Made by a program: the position numbers and the translations under genes. A stretch of 64,000 nt of DNA from DASTCZ01 sp035308165 (GTDB lineage Bacteria > Acidobacteriota > Terriglobia > Acidiferrales > UBA7541): contig DATGHC010000044.1 in assembly GCA_035308165.1 (NCBI GenBank), forward strand, positions 1 through 64,000, given 5' to 3'. This document shows, piece after piece, positions 52,357-60,967 of the stretch. Positions within the stretch are counted from its first letter, which is position 1, and every line of letters begins with the position of its first letter. The notes beneath the pieces are model-generated. The model had not been told where the DNA came from, did not search any database, and worked only from the letters and a program-made list of their open reading frames with translations.

Positions 52357-55296
52357 TTACTTGAGCTTGGCGTACTCGGATTGGGCTTGTTTCAGGAGAG
52401 GCAAATCAGAATCGGCATCTTTCCAAGCGGCAAGAAAATCCTGGTAAGCGGCACGGCTTTTTTCCTTGTCGCCCTGCATTGTGTAGGCGCGAGCGATGCC
52501 CAACAGTGAGAAGGCCACAAACGGTTCGGCGGGAAGATTATTTTTGCGGTCGAGCACACTTTGGAATTCCGGAGCCGCGTCCGCACCGCGGCCGGCCATC
52601 CATTGAGCGCAGCCACGCGTATAGAGAGATTCCATATTATTGCGGTCAAAGCGCTCGGCAGCTTTCATAATGTCCAGAGCTTTATCGGCCTGTTGATGAT
52701 TCATCGCAATTATGGCGCGAATCAGCGGCACATTGACCGATTGAATGAATTGATCGTCGGGGCGTTCAGCGGCGGCCTGCGCGGCCAATTTTTCAGCCTT
52801 CTTATCATCGCCGGCGCGGGCGTAAACGTCCGCGACGGAAAGCAGATTCGAAGGGGTTTGCGACCTCTTCAGCGCCGCGTCGGCCTCGGCAAGAGCGGCT
52901 TTGCGATCACCTACCATCACGTCCAACAAGGCCACATTGGCCATGGTGTTTACGATGGAATCGGCGTAGCCGAGCTTCTCTGCTTTGTCTTCGACTTGTT
53001 TGGCCAATTCCAGGCTGCGCTGAATTTGGCCGTGTACCGAAGCAATGCCGGAATCACGAAGGAGAAGGTCGTATTCTCCCTGGGGATTGGCTCTGGCGAG
53101 TGCGTCTTCCTTTGCGGAAGTAGCCATGTCGCCTTGGGCCATGGCAATGGCACTCAAGCCCTCGTGCAGTGGAACACCGCCGATGTTGCGCTGCTCAGCG
53201 GCCAGAAGAATTGCTTTGGCATCGTCCAGCCGATTTGTAGAGAAGTATGCAAAGTATGCGACACCATAAGGGTTGAATAAACCTGGAGCCAAATCCTTGG
53301 CTTCCAGGGCATTCTGCAGAGATTTATCAAATTGTCCTATCGTAAGGTAGACTACCGCCAAATTAATCCGCGGACGCTCGTCGCGCGGGTAGGTCTGCTT
53401 GTAAAGAGTGTAAGCGTCAATCGCCTTATCAATTTGTCCCGAATATTGATAGTAGTCGCTGGTGATGGCCAGTTTTTCCCGCTCGCTGGCGCGATCCTTC
53501 AACTCAAATGCCTTGTACATGTACTGCAGCGCCATCTCGTTTTGATTGAGGTTAAAATATTCGACCGCCAATCCCCGATAGGCCATGGCGAAATTGGGAT
53601 CCAACTCAATGGCGCGCTTCGTCGGCCCTATGGCACCCAGAAAATCGCCGTTATTGTTTCGGGACGCCGCTTCCGTGTCCAGCTTGAGGGCTTCGAGGGA
53701 AGAAGTGGTGGCTTCCGACAAGGGGGCATCGAATTTCTGGATGGTAGCGAGAGATTCGCCCAGCTTGCCGCGCAGATTCTTGCTGGCTTGGCCCAGAGTA
53801 TCCAGAACTTGTTCCTTGCTGGGAGCCTGGATCTGCTCCTGACCGATCACGTTTCCGCTGGCGGAGTTCACGGCCTCAAGCGTGATCACGAACGCTGATC
53901 CCAGGCTGGCGATCGAGCCGTGGACCATGGCCTTCACTCCGTTGCGGACGCAAATCTCATTGGCGATTTCGGGAGTGATACGCGTGTCCGGCGGCCGGCC
54001 CATCAGCTTCAACGTTTTCTGGACGTCCTGATCCGAAACAAGACTCAGGAAAGGGGATTGGGCGAGACTGACGCGCAAAGCTGTTTTCAACGTACCGTCA
54101 AATACAGAATCGCCGGTAGTGTTGGTAAAATCGGCGAGGAGGATGGAATCTTTTTCGGTGAGGCGATTGGCTCCAGAGCGCATCACGAACATTCCGGACA
54201 CGCCGATAATCAGCAGGAGAATAACGGCAACAGGCACGATTACTTTCCAGCGCGGTCCGCGAGTCTTCCCCACACCTGGATCAGCAGGAGTCACAGCGGA
54301 GGAGGAAGAAAGCGACATAGGTTTCCGCTTTCCTGTGGAGCCCGGCTTAGCTTGCGGTGCAGCCGCGACAGCTTCGACCTCGTCGGCTTCTTCCACGGAA
54401 CTGACCGACGAGCGGCCGCTATCCGTTTCGCGCTTAAGGCGTTTCAGATCGGCGCGCATGTCGGCGGCGGACTGGTAACGCAATTCGCGGTCCTTCTCGA
54501 GCGACTTGTTGATGATGCGCTCGAGTTCCGCGGGCACATCGGGGTTTACGCGAATCGGGGCTACGGGGGCGCGACTGAGAATTGCCTGGAATATGAGGGC
54601 GCTGGTATCGCCACGGAATGGCAGGACTCCGGTGGCCATTTCATAGAGCACCGCGCCAAAGGAGAAAAGGTCGGTGCGGGCGTCCAGGTCTTTTCCCTTG
54701 GCTTGCTCGGGAGACATGTAGGCGACGGTGCCGAGCGTGGAGCCGGGGCTGGTCAGATGCTCGGGGCCCGGTCCCGCGGTGGCCTGAGTCATGTCCGTGG
54801 AGGTCGCGCCCAGGCCGACATCTCTCGTAGCTAACTTTGCCAGTCCGAAATCCAAAATTTTTGCGTGACCGCGCTTGGTGACGAAAATATTCGCGGGCTT
54901 GATGTCGCGGTGGACGATTCCCTGAGAGTGAGCGGCATCGAGGGCGTCGGCGATTTCGATGGCCAGGTTGAGGAGGCTATCCATTTCCAGGGGCCGGCCG
55001 GCAATGATGTGTTTGAGCGTCGCGCCGTCGAGATATTCCATGGCGATGAAGGCGCGCCCGTCCATTTCGCCGATGTCGTAAATGGTGCAGATATTGGGAT
55101 GATTCAGCGCCGAGGCGGCCTGAGCTTCACGCTGAAAGCGGGCTAAAGTTTGCGGATCTTGCGCGACGGAATCGGGAAGAAACTTCAGGGCCACAAAGCG
55201 ATGAAGACGCGTGTCTTCGGCCTTGTAAACCACACCCATACCACCGCCGCCCAACTTTTCGGCAATTCGATAGTGCGAAACTGGTTCGGCGGCCAT
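52357..55296 (-). CDS. membrane Ser/Thr protein kinase with TPR sensor domain
   Basis: 979 residues. Kinase domain 9-285: glycine loop KLGGGGMGVVY, catalytic Lys38, HRDIKPAN with Asp131, DFG at 149-151, GTVAYMSPEQ activation-end. A Ser/Pro/Ala juxtamembrane stretch, then one membrane helix (351-372, KVIVPVAVILLLIIGVSGMF). The outer part begins with a beta domain (NTTGDSVFDGTLKTALRVSL, as in adenylate-cyclase-associated TPR sensors) and a long TPR array (about 560-979). All catalytic residues are present, so it is active. It sits between the tandem permeases and the next PadR gene; target proteins are unknown. Confidence 0.93.
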   Translation of the reverse strand: MAAEPVSHYRIAEKLGGGGMGVVYKAEDTRLHRFVALKFLPDSVAQDPQTLARFQREAQAASALNHPNICTIYDIGEMDGRAFIAMEYLDGATLKHIIAGRPLEMDSLLNLAIEIADALDAAHSQGIVHRDIKPANIFVTKRGHAKILDFGLAKLATRDVGLGATSTDMTQATAGPGPEHLTSPGSTLGTVAYMSPEQAKGKDLDARTDLFSFGAVLYEMATGVLPFRGDTSALIFQAILSRAPVAPIRVNPDVPAELERIINKSLEKDRELRYQSAADMRADLKRLKRETDSGRSSVSSVEEADEVEAVAAAPQAKPGSTGKRKPMSLSSSSAVTPADPGVGKTRGPRWKVIVPVAVILLLIIGVSGMFVMRSGANRLTEKDSILLADFTNTTGDSVFDGTLKTALRVSLAQSPFLSLVSDQDVQKTLKLMGRPPDTRITPEIANEICVRNGVKAMVHGSIASLGSAFVITLEAVNSASGNVIGQEQIQAPSKEQVLDTLGQASKNLRGKLGESLATIQKFDAPLSEATTSSLEALKLDTEAASRNNNGDFLGAIGPTKRAIELDPNFAMAYRGLAVEYFNLNQNEMALQYMYKAFELKDRASEREKLAITSDYYQYSGQIDKAIDAYTLYKQTYPRDERPRINLAVVYLTIGQFDKSLQNALEAKDLAPGLFNPYGVAYFAYFSTNRLDDAKAILLAAEQRNIGGVPLHEGLSAIAMAQGDMATSAKEDALARANPQGEYDLLLRDSGIASVHGQIQRSLELAKQVEDKAEKLGYADSIVNTMANVALLDVMVGDRKAALAEADAALKRSQTPSNLLSVADVYARAGDDKKAEKLAAQAAAERPDDQFIQSVNVPLIRAIIAMNHQQADKALDIMKAAERFDRNNMESLYTRGCAQWMAGRGADAAPEFQSVLDRKNNLPAEPFVAFSLLGIARAYTMQGDKEKSRAAYQDFLAAWKDADSDLPLLKQAQSEYAKLK

Positions 55297-55330
55297 CCGG
55301 ATTTGAAAGGTTAACCCTTCGACAAGCGAT

Positions 55331-55357
55331 GTTATATAGCGGGGGTGAATGAGTCAA
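55331..55357 (-). promoter_or_regulatory. candidate promoter of the kinase gene
   Basis: Minus strand TTGACT (55357-55352), 15 bases, TATAAC (55336-55331), start near 55324, about 28 bases upstream of the ATG at 55296. Spacing is short, so this is tentative. Confidence 0.35.
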
Positions 55358-55453
55358 AGAAATTGGCGAGGGCATGTGCCGCAGACTCATCCGCATGGTT
55401 GCGCGGCGATTCATGGAATATTTGGGAGAATTGGCGCGTCGCACTCGCGCTGA

Positions 55454-58135
55454 TTATTCGTAACGCAAGGCCTCCATGGGATGGACTTTTGTGGCGCGGC
55501 GGGCGGGAATATAGCAGGCGAAAAGCGCGATGCCCGCGAGCACGATGGAAATGGCGCCGAAAGTAAGAGGGTCTGTCGGGCTCACGCCGACCAACATGCT
55601 TTCCGCCAGGTGTCCCGCTCCGGCGGCAGTGATCAGGCCGAGCAGCAAACCTCCCCCAACAATCAGCAAGCCCTGGCGCAACACCATCATGAGAATCTGC
55701 GCGGGGTTGGCGCCCAGGGCCATGCGGATTCCGATTTCGTGCGTCCGCTGGCTGGTCACGTAAGAAACGATGCCATAAACGCCGATGATGGCGAGCGCCA
55801 GTCCCAAGAGACCGAGAGCCGCGGCAATTCCCGCGCCGACCTGGAAGAGCAGCAAGCCATTCAGGGTGTTGAGGGCTTGGGTCATGGTGCCGACATCGAA
55901 GAGAGGCAAGCCGGGAGCTAACTTATCGATTTCCTGTTGCACAACGGGGAGGATGTTCTCCGGCGAACTCGAAGTGCGCACGTGGAGAGTCCAGAGCGGA
56001 GAAAAATCCTGAGTCATGGCAGTATAGAAGAATGGGAGGGAAGGGCCGCTGAAATCTTCATAGCGAATATTTCCGGCCACGCCGACAACGCGGAGCGGAT
56101 CTTTGGAATGAGACTGATCCACAAATTGGCGGCCCAAGGGATCCTGATTGGGCCAAAACTTTTCAGCCATGGCTTGATTGATGATGGCCACGTGTTGCGT
56201 TTTGTCCGTGTCGGCATCACTAAAATCTCTGCCCCGAAGCAAAGAGATTCGCATGGTCTTGAAATAATCCGGGGAAACGCATCGAGTGCTGACCAGCATG
56301 GTAGAAGATGAGGATGATTCCGGAGTATAGCCATCCACTCTCAAATCTTTCGCCTCGCTGTAATAGCCGAACGGAACGTTGTCGGCCAGCCCCGCGGCAG
56401 TCACGCCGGGCAGGGCTCGCACTCGATCCAAGAGGCTCTTTGAAAACTGAAGTCCTTGTTCCCGGGTGTATCCGATGCCGCGGGGATCGAACGAGAGGTT
56501 TGCGACATTGGAGGGATCAAACCCTAGATTCACTTTCTCGGCCATTTGCATGCTGCGGGCGAATAGTCCGGCCATGATGAGCAACATGAGCGAGCCGGCC
56601 ACCTGCGCGATGACCAAGCCGGTGCGGAGGCGATGTTTGCCTGTGGCGACTGTGCGCCCGGATTCGTGCAGGACGTCCGCCAGATTGCCGCGTGAAGCCC
56701 GAACCGCGGGAACAATTCCAACCAGGACTCCAGTTACCATGGCGGCGGCAAAGGCATAGCCGAAAACTCTCCAGTCGAATGAAAAATCCAAGATTATGGG
56801 CAAAGTAGAACCCAAATTAATTTGGGAGAGCAAGCCGCTCAGCCACATTCCGAGAAATATCCCGCCCGCCCCACCCAGCAATGCGAGCAGCACACTTTCG
56901 GTAAGCATGAGTCGCACGATTCCAGAGCGGGTTCCGCCAAGTGCGGAGCGAATGGCCATTTCCCTGCGGCGCAAGGTCGCGCGGACGAGAAGGATGTTGG
57001 CCACATTCATGCACGCGAGGATCAGGACAAACGCGGCAAGCGCCAGGAAAAGGCCTGATGCCGGGCGCATCTGCGCGGAGGATTGCGGATCCGGGCGGGC
57101 CTGAAGCTCAGGAAAGACCTGAAATTGCAGGGTCTTCACTGAATCCGCCTCCAACTTTGCGATTTGACCGGCGATTAATCCAAGCGCGGCTTCCGCTTGT
57201 TTGGCGCTAACGCCGGGCTTCAGGCGGCCGTAGGCATGCATGGCCACGATCTTGCGGTCGGTCAGAGCGTTGCTCCTCTCGCTCCCGGCTACCTGGTTTC
57301 CCAACCAGACATGCATGGCGAAGGGGATGTAGGCGCGCGCGTCTATGATGGAGACCAATCCGTGAAATCCCTCAGGCGCAACGCCGATGATCGTAAACGG
57401 ATGTCCGTCCACCAGAACTTTCCTGCCCACCAGAGTTGGGTCGCCGCCGAAGCGCGCCTTCCAGAGTGAATAGCTGAGCACAATCACCGGGTCCGCGCCG
57501 GGCGTGATTCCTTCCGTGGGAAGGAAGAGCCGGCCGAGGGCGGGCTTAACACCGAGCACATCGAAATAATTGCCGGTGACATAGTTGGTGAAGAGTCCGT
57601 AAGCTTTTCCGTCCACACTCATTCCATCGGACCCGAATTGGAAGGCGATGATGCCGGTAAACGGGCTGTCGGGTTGGTGCCTGAGATCCTCGAGCATGGG
57701 GTAGGAAATTTGCATGGAAAGATTTCCATGGTCGCGAGTGACTCCGACAAGGGTGATTTGCGCCGGGTCGTTTACAGGCAGAGGACGCATCAAAAGCGAA
57801 TTCACCAGGCTGAAAATCGCGGTGTTGGCGCCGATGCCCAGAGCCAGGGTGAGAACGGCGACAACGGTGAAACTCAGATTCTTGCGCAACATGCGCAGGC
57901 CGTAGCGGGCGTCCAGGAAAAGGTTTTCGATGGCGGACCAACGCCAAACTTCGCGGCCGCGCTCTTCGATCAGCGTGGTGTTGCCAAATTCCTTGCGGGC
58001 AGCGGCGGTGGCCTCAGCGCGCGACATCCCCTTGGCGACGAACTCCTCGATTTTTTCGTCGATGTGCTCGTTGATCTCCGCCGAGAGATCGTTGTAAACG
58101 CGGCGCCGTGAGAAAAGACTCATAAGCCAAATCAA
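55454..58135 (-). CDS. ADOP-type permease, third of a tandem array
   Basis: 893 residues from a TTG at 58135: AGGAGG lies 6 bases upstream and the product then aligns from residue 1 with its two neighbours (xxWLxxLFSRRRVYxDLS). ATG 58105 is a shorter choice. Prefix domain with EEFVAKGMSRAEATAAARKE and GREVWRWSAIENLFLDARYG, helix 1 (VVAVLTLALGIGANTAIFSL), two MacB_PCD and two FtsX blocks, end ATKVHPMEALRYE. Recent paralogue of the next two genes. No ATPase; the substrate is unknown. Confidence 0.9.
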   Translation of the reverse strand: MIWLMSLFSRRRVYNDLSAEINEHIDEKIEEFVAKGMSRAEATAAARKEFGNTTLIEERGREVWRWSAIENLFLDARYGLRMLRKNLSFTVVAVLTLALGIGANTAIFSLVNSLLMRPLPVNDPAQITLVGVTRDHGNLSMQISYPMLEDLRHQPDSPFTGIIAFQFGSDGMSVDGKAYGLFTNYVTGNYFDVLGVKPALGRLFLPTEGITPGADPVIVLSYSLWKARFGGDPTLVGRKVLVDGHPFTIIGVAPEGFHGLVSIIDARAYIPFAMHVWLGNQVAGSERSNALTDRKIVAMHAYGRLKPGVSAKQAEAALGLIAGQIAKLEADSVKTLQFQVFPELQARPDPQSSAQMRPASGLFLALAAFVLILACMNVANILLVRATLRRREMAIRSALGGTRSGIVRLMLTESVLLALLGGAGGIFLGMWLSGLLSQINLGSTLPIILDFSFDWRVFGYAFAAAMVTGVLVGIVPAVRASRGNLADVLHESGRTVATGKHRLRTGLVIAQVAGSLMLLIMAGLFARSMQMAEKVNLGFDPSNVANLSFDPRGIGYTREQGLQFSKSLLDRVRALPGVTAAGLADNVPFGYYSEAKDLRVDGYTPESSSSSTMLVSTRCVSPDYFKTMRISLLRGRDFSDADTDKTQHVAIINQAMAEKFWPNQDPLGRQFVDQSHSKDPLRVVGVAGNIRYEDFSGPSLPFFYTAMTQDFSPLWTLHVRTSSSPENILPVVQQEIDKLAPGLPLFDVGTMTQALNTLNGLLLFQVGAGIAAALGLLGLALAIIGVYGIVSYVTSQRTHEIGIRMALGANPAQILMMVLRQGLLIVGGGLLLGLITAAGAGHLAESMLVGVSPTDPLTFGAISIVLAGIALFACYIPARRATKVHPMEALRYE

Positions 58136-58217
58136 GGTCAGCCTCCTGCCCAATCCTGTCTACCTAATTGTTTCTAACGAACAATTCCACACAAAAGTTC
58201 AATCAACTTGTGAAGCA

Positions 58218-60938
58218 CTATTCATTGCGCAAGGCTTCCATCGGATGAACTTTTGTGGCCCGCCGCGCAGGAATAAAGCCCGCGATGAGCGCCACGACCG
58301 TGAGAGCGCCGATGGCCGCCAAGATTGTTCCGGCGTCATGAACATCCAAATTGAACAACAGTTTCTGCATAAATTGCGTAGCCCACCACGAGAATCCCAG
58401 ACCTGCTGCGATCCCCACGCTCAAAGGAATGGAAACGTCTCTCATGATCAGCCGCAAGATCGAGACGCGGCCGGCGCCCAGCGCCATGCGGATCCCGATT
58501 TCTTTGTGGCGCTGGGTGACCATGTAGGCCAGCACTCCATACAAACCGATCATGGCCAGAAGCATTGCCAGACCGCCGAAGAACCCGGAAAGTGTCGCGA
58601 GCAGTTTCTCCTGGCGCAGGGAATCATTTACCTGCTCTTCCATGGTGTGAACTTCCAGGGAAATGGATTTGTTGACGGCGGCTATGGCGGCTTCGGCAGC
58701 GGGCGCGAGAGCCGCCGGCGGTGTGGCCGAGCGGATCTCAAAAATGAGTCTTCGATTTGCGAAGTCCCGGCCGCCACCGCTCAATTGCGTCAAAGGCAGG
58801 TAGACGGTGGGCTGTATGTCCTCTCGAAGGGATTCGTACTTGGCGTCCTTCAAGATCCCGACGACCTGAATCGGAGGATTCTTGAAATCTGTATTTCCCC
58901 GGATGAGAAGATACTGTCCGATGGCTCCGGATGAAGGAAGATACTTCCGTGCCAAAGTTTCATTGATGATGCAGACTCGCGGGGCGCCGAGCGCATCCTG
59001 CTGGTCAAAATTGTGCCCTGCAAGAATTGGCGACCGGAGGGTGCCAAAGTAACTTGGTGAGATTGCGTTTTCCGCAGCGATGAATTCCTCGCCTGCATTT
59101 CCTACTCCTGACTGCAAACGAAAGTGGTCTTGCCAGTGGTGGCCGTTTAAGGGAGTGACGCCCGATTCAGCAACAGAAATTGCTCCGGGTAGGGCTTTCA
59201 AACGATCCAGAATTTCCTGATTCATGGCGACGCGTTGATCGGGTTGCAAACCCGTGTTGCTCGAATTGGTCGAAATGACCAGGACATTGTTGCGGTCAAA
59301 TCCCAGATCCAGCTTGAGCAGGTTCGTCAGGCTCCGAAGAAAAAGTCCGGCGACCACCACAAGGACAATCGAGAGAGCCATCTGGAAAGCAACAATCCAT
59401 CTGCCAGGCCGTGCATGGACGTGTCCACCGGAATCTTTCGATTCGATGCCTTTCATCGCGGAAGCCAGTGAAATTCTTGTGGAACGCAGCGCAGGGACTA
59501 CACCAAACAAGAGACCCGTCAGTACCGCAACGCAGGCGGTGAACGCGACTACGCGGCCGTCCAGCTTCAATTGCAGGAATACAGGCACTTTGGTTGTGGA
59601 GATGAAATGGACCAGGAGCGCGCACCCCCAGCGGGCGAAGACAATTCCCAGCAGCGCTCCGAGGAAAGACAGAAGCACGGATTCCGTGAGAAGTTGCCGG
59701 ACCAGGCGCGGGCGGGAAGCCCCCAGCGCGAGCCGAACGGAAATCTCTTTGCCCCTCGCGGCGGCGCGAGCCAGCATCAGGCTGGCAATGTTCGCGCAGG
59801 CAATCAACAGCACTATTCCCACAACGAACATCAAGATCTCCAGCGGTTGGAAATAATCCACACGAACGCTGGAAATCCCCCTATCGCCGTGCATGGCTAC
59901 CAGCGTCTGACTCACAAAATCCTTGTTGTAACCTGCGGTCCGGCCCGGTGGAACTACAGCGGAAAAGACTTGCGGAGATAGCGCACGGAGGCGCTGGGTA
60001 GCCTGGGCCAAGGGGATACCGGGTTTTGGCCGTCCCATGGCGCGCAGCCACCAGTCATTGCGCGCATCGAGGCTGGAGTTTTTTCCGTTGACGATGACTT
60101 CCGAGCATAGGGGCACCGCCACATCAAAGTTACTTCCTACGGTGACACCGAAGAAACCGGGAGCGGCCACGCCAATTACCTGAAATGGCCGATTGCTCAA
60201 ATTGAGTACGCTGCCGATCGCGCTGGGCGCGCCGCCGAAATGTTCCTGCCAGAAACCGAAACTCAGAACGGTGACACCCGCGCAGCCGCGAACATCGTCA
60301 CCGGTTGCGATCAAGCGTCCCGCAGACGGCCGGACTCCCAGCGTATTGAAATAATCACCGCTGACATAAAGCCCGCGCGCGTTGTGCGTTTCACCGCCCT
60401 GGGCAAGATCGAAATCCACGGCAGACCATGAGAAGGCTCCTGAGAAGACATCCTGGTGGTCGCGTATCTGCTCCCAAAGAGGGTTGGACAAGGAGGAATA
60501 CGACGTGGGGTCTGTTGGGTCAGTGTTTGTCGCCGAATCGGCGATGTTGATCACCATCAATTGGTCTGGATTCTGCACAGGCAAAGTCTTCAACATCACG
60601 GTGTCAATCAAACTGAAGATGGCCGTGTTCGCGCCGATGCCCAAGGCGAGGGTGAGAACGGCCACAGAAGTGAAGCCGGGATTCTTGCGCATCGTCCGAA
60701 CGCCGAAGCGGAGATCCTGCAAAAACTCCTCGACCAGAGACCAGCGCCACACTTCGCGGCCGCGCTCCTCAAGCTGTGTGACATTCCCAAATTCGCGGCG
60801 GGCCGCGGCGATGGCTTCTTTTTTGGGGGTGCCGGTTGCAAGCAGCTCTTCAACTTTCTCTTCGAGATGCTCGCGGATCTCCGCCGAGAGATCGTCGTAA
60901 ACGCGGCGCCGTGAAAATAGATTCTTGAGCCAGCTCAT
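58218..60938 (-). CDS. ADOP-type permease, second of a tandem array
   Basis: 906 residues, ATG with GAGGTAAGAC upstream. Prefix SRRRVYDDLSAEIREHLEEK, GREVWRWSLVEEF, helix 1 (SVAVLTLALGIGANTAIFSL), first periplasmic MacB_PCD domain (about 125-340), FtsX helices (about 370-490), second periplasmic domain (about 520-760) and last FtsX block ending ARRATKVHPMEALRNE. Eight membrane helices in all. It is 29 bases after the previous ADOP stop, likely the same transcript. Loss of about 10 residues nowhere; frame intact. Confidence 0.9.
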   Translation of the reverse strand: MSWLKNLFSRRRVYDDLSAEIREHLEEKVEELLATGTPKKEAIAAARREFGNVTQLEERGREVWRWSLVEEFLQDLRFGVRTMRKNPGFTSVAVLTLALGIGANTAIFSLIDTVMLKTLPVQNPDQLMVINIADSATNTDPTDPTSYSSLSNPLWEQIRDHQDVFSGAFSWSAVDFDLAQGGETHNARGLYVSGDYFNTLGVRPSAGRLIATGDDVRGCAGVTVLSFGFWQEHFGGAPSAIGSVLNLSNRPFQVIGVAAPGFFGVTVGSNFDVAVPLCSEVIVNGKNSSLDARNDWWLRAMGRPKPGIPLAQATQRLRALSPQVFSAVVPPGRTAGYNKDFVSQTLVAMHGDRGISSVRVDYFQPLEILMFVVGIVLLIACANIASLMLARAAARGKEISVRLALGASRPRLVRQLLTESVLLSFLGALLGIVFARWGCALLVHFISTTKVPVFLQLKLDGRVVAFTACVAVLTGLLFGVVPALRSTRISLASAMKGIESKDSGGHVHARPGRWIVAFQMALSIVLVVVAGLFLRSLTNLLKLDLGFDRNNVLVISTNSSNTGLQPDQRVAMNQEILDRLKALPGAISVAESGVTPLNGHHWQDHFRLQSGVGNAGEEFIAAENAISPSYFGTLRSPILAGHNFDQQDALGAPRVCIINETLARKYLPSSGAIGQYLLIRGNTDFKNPPIQVVGILKDAKYESLREDIQPTVYLPLTQLSGGGRDFANRRLIFEIRSATPPAALAPAAEAAIAAVNKSISLEVHTMEEQVNDSLRQEKLLATLSGFFGGLAMLLAMIGLYGVLAYMVTQRHKEIGIRMALGAGRVSILRLIMRDVSIPLSVGIAAGLGFSWWATQFMQKLLFNLDVHDAGTILAAIGALTVVALIAGFIPARRATKVHPMEALRNE

Positions 60939-60967
60939 GTCTTACCTCGAACAGAAATGCTTGACGC

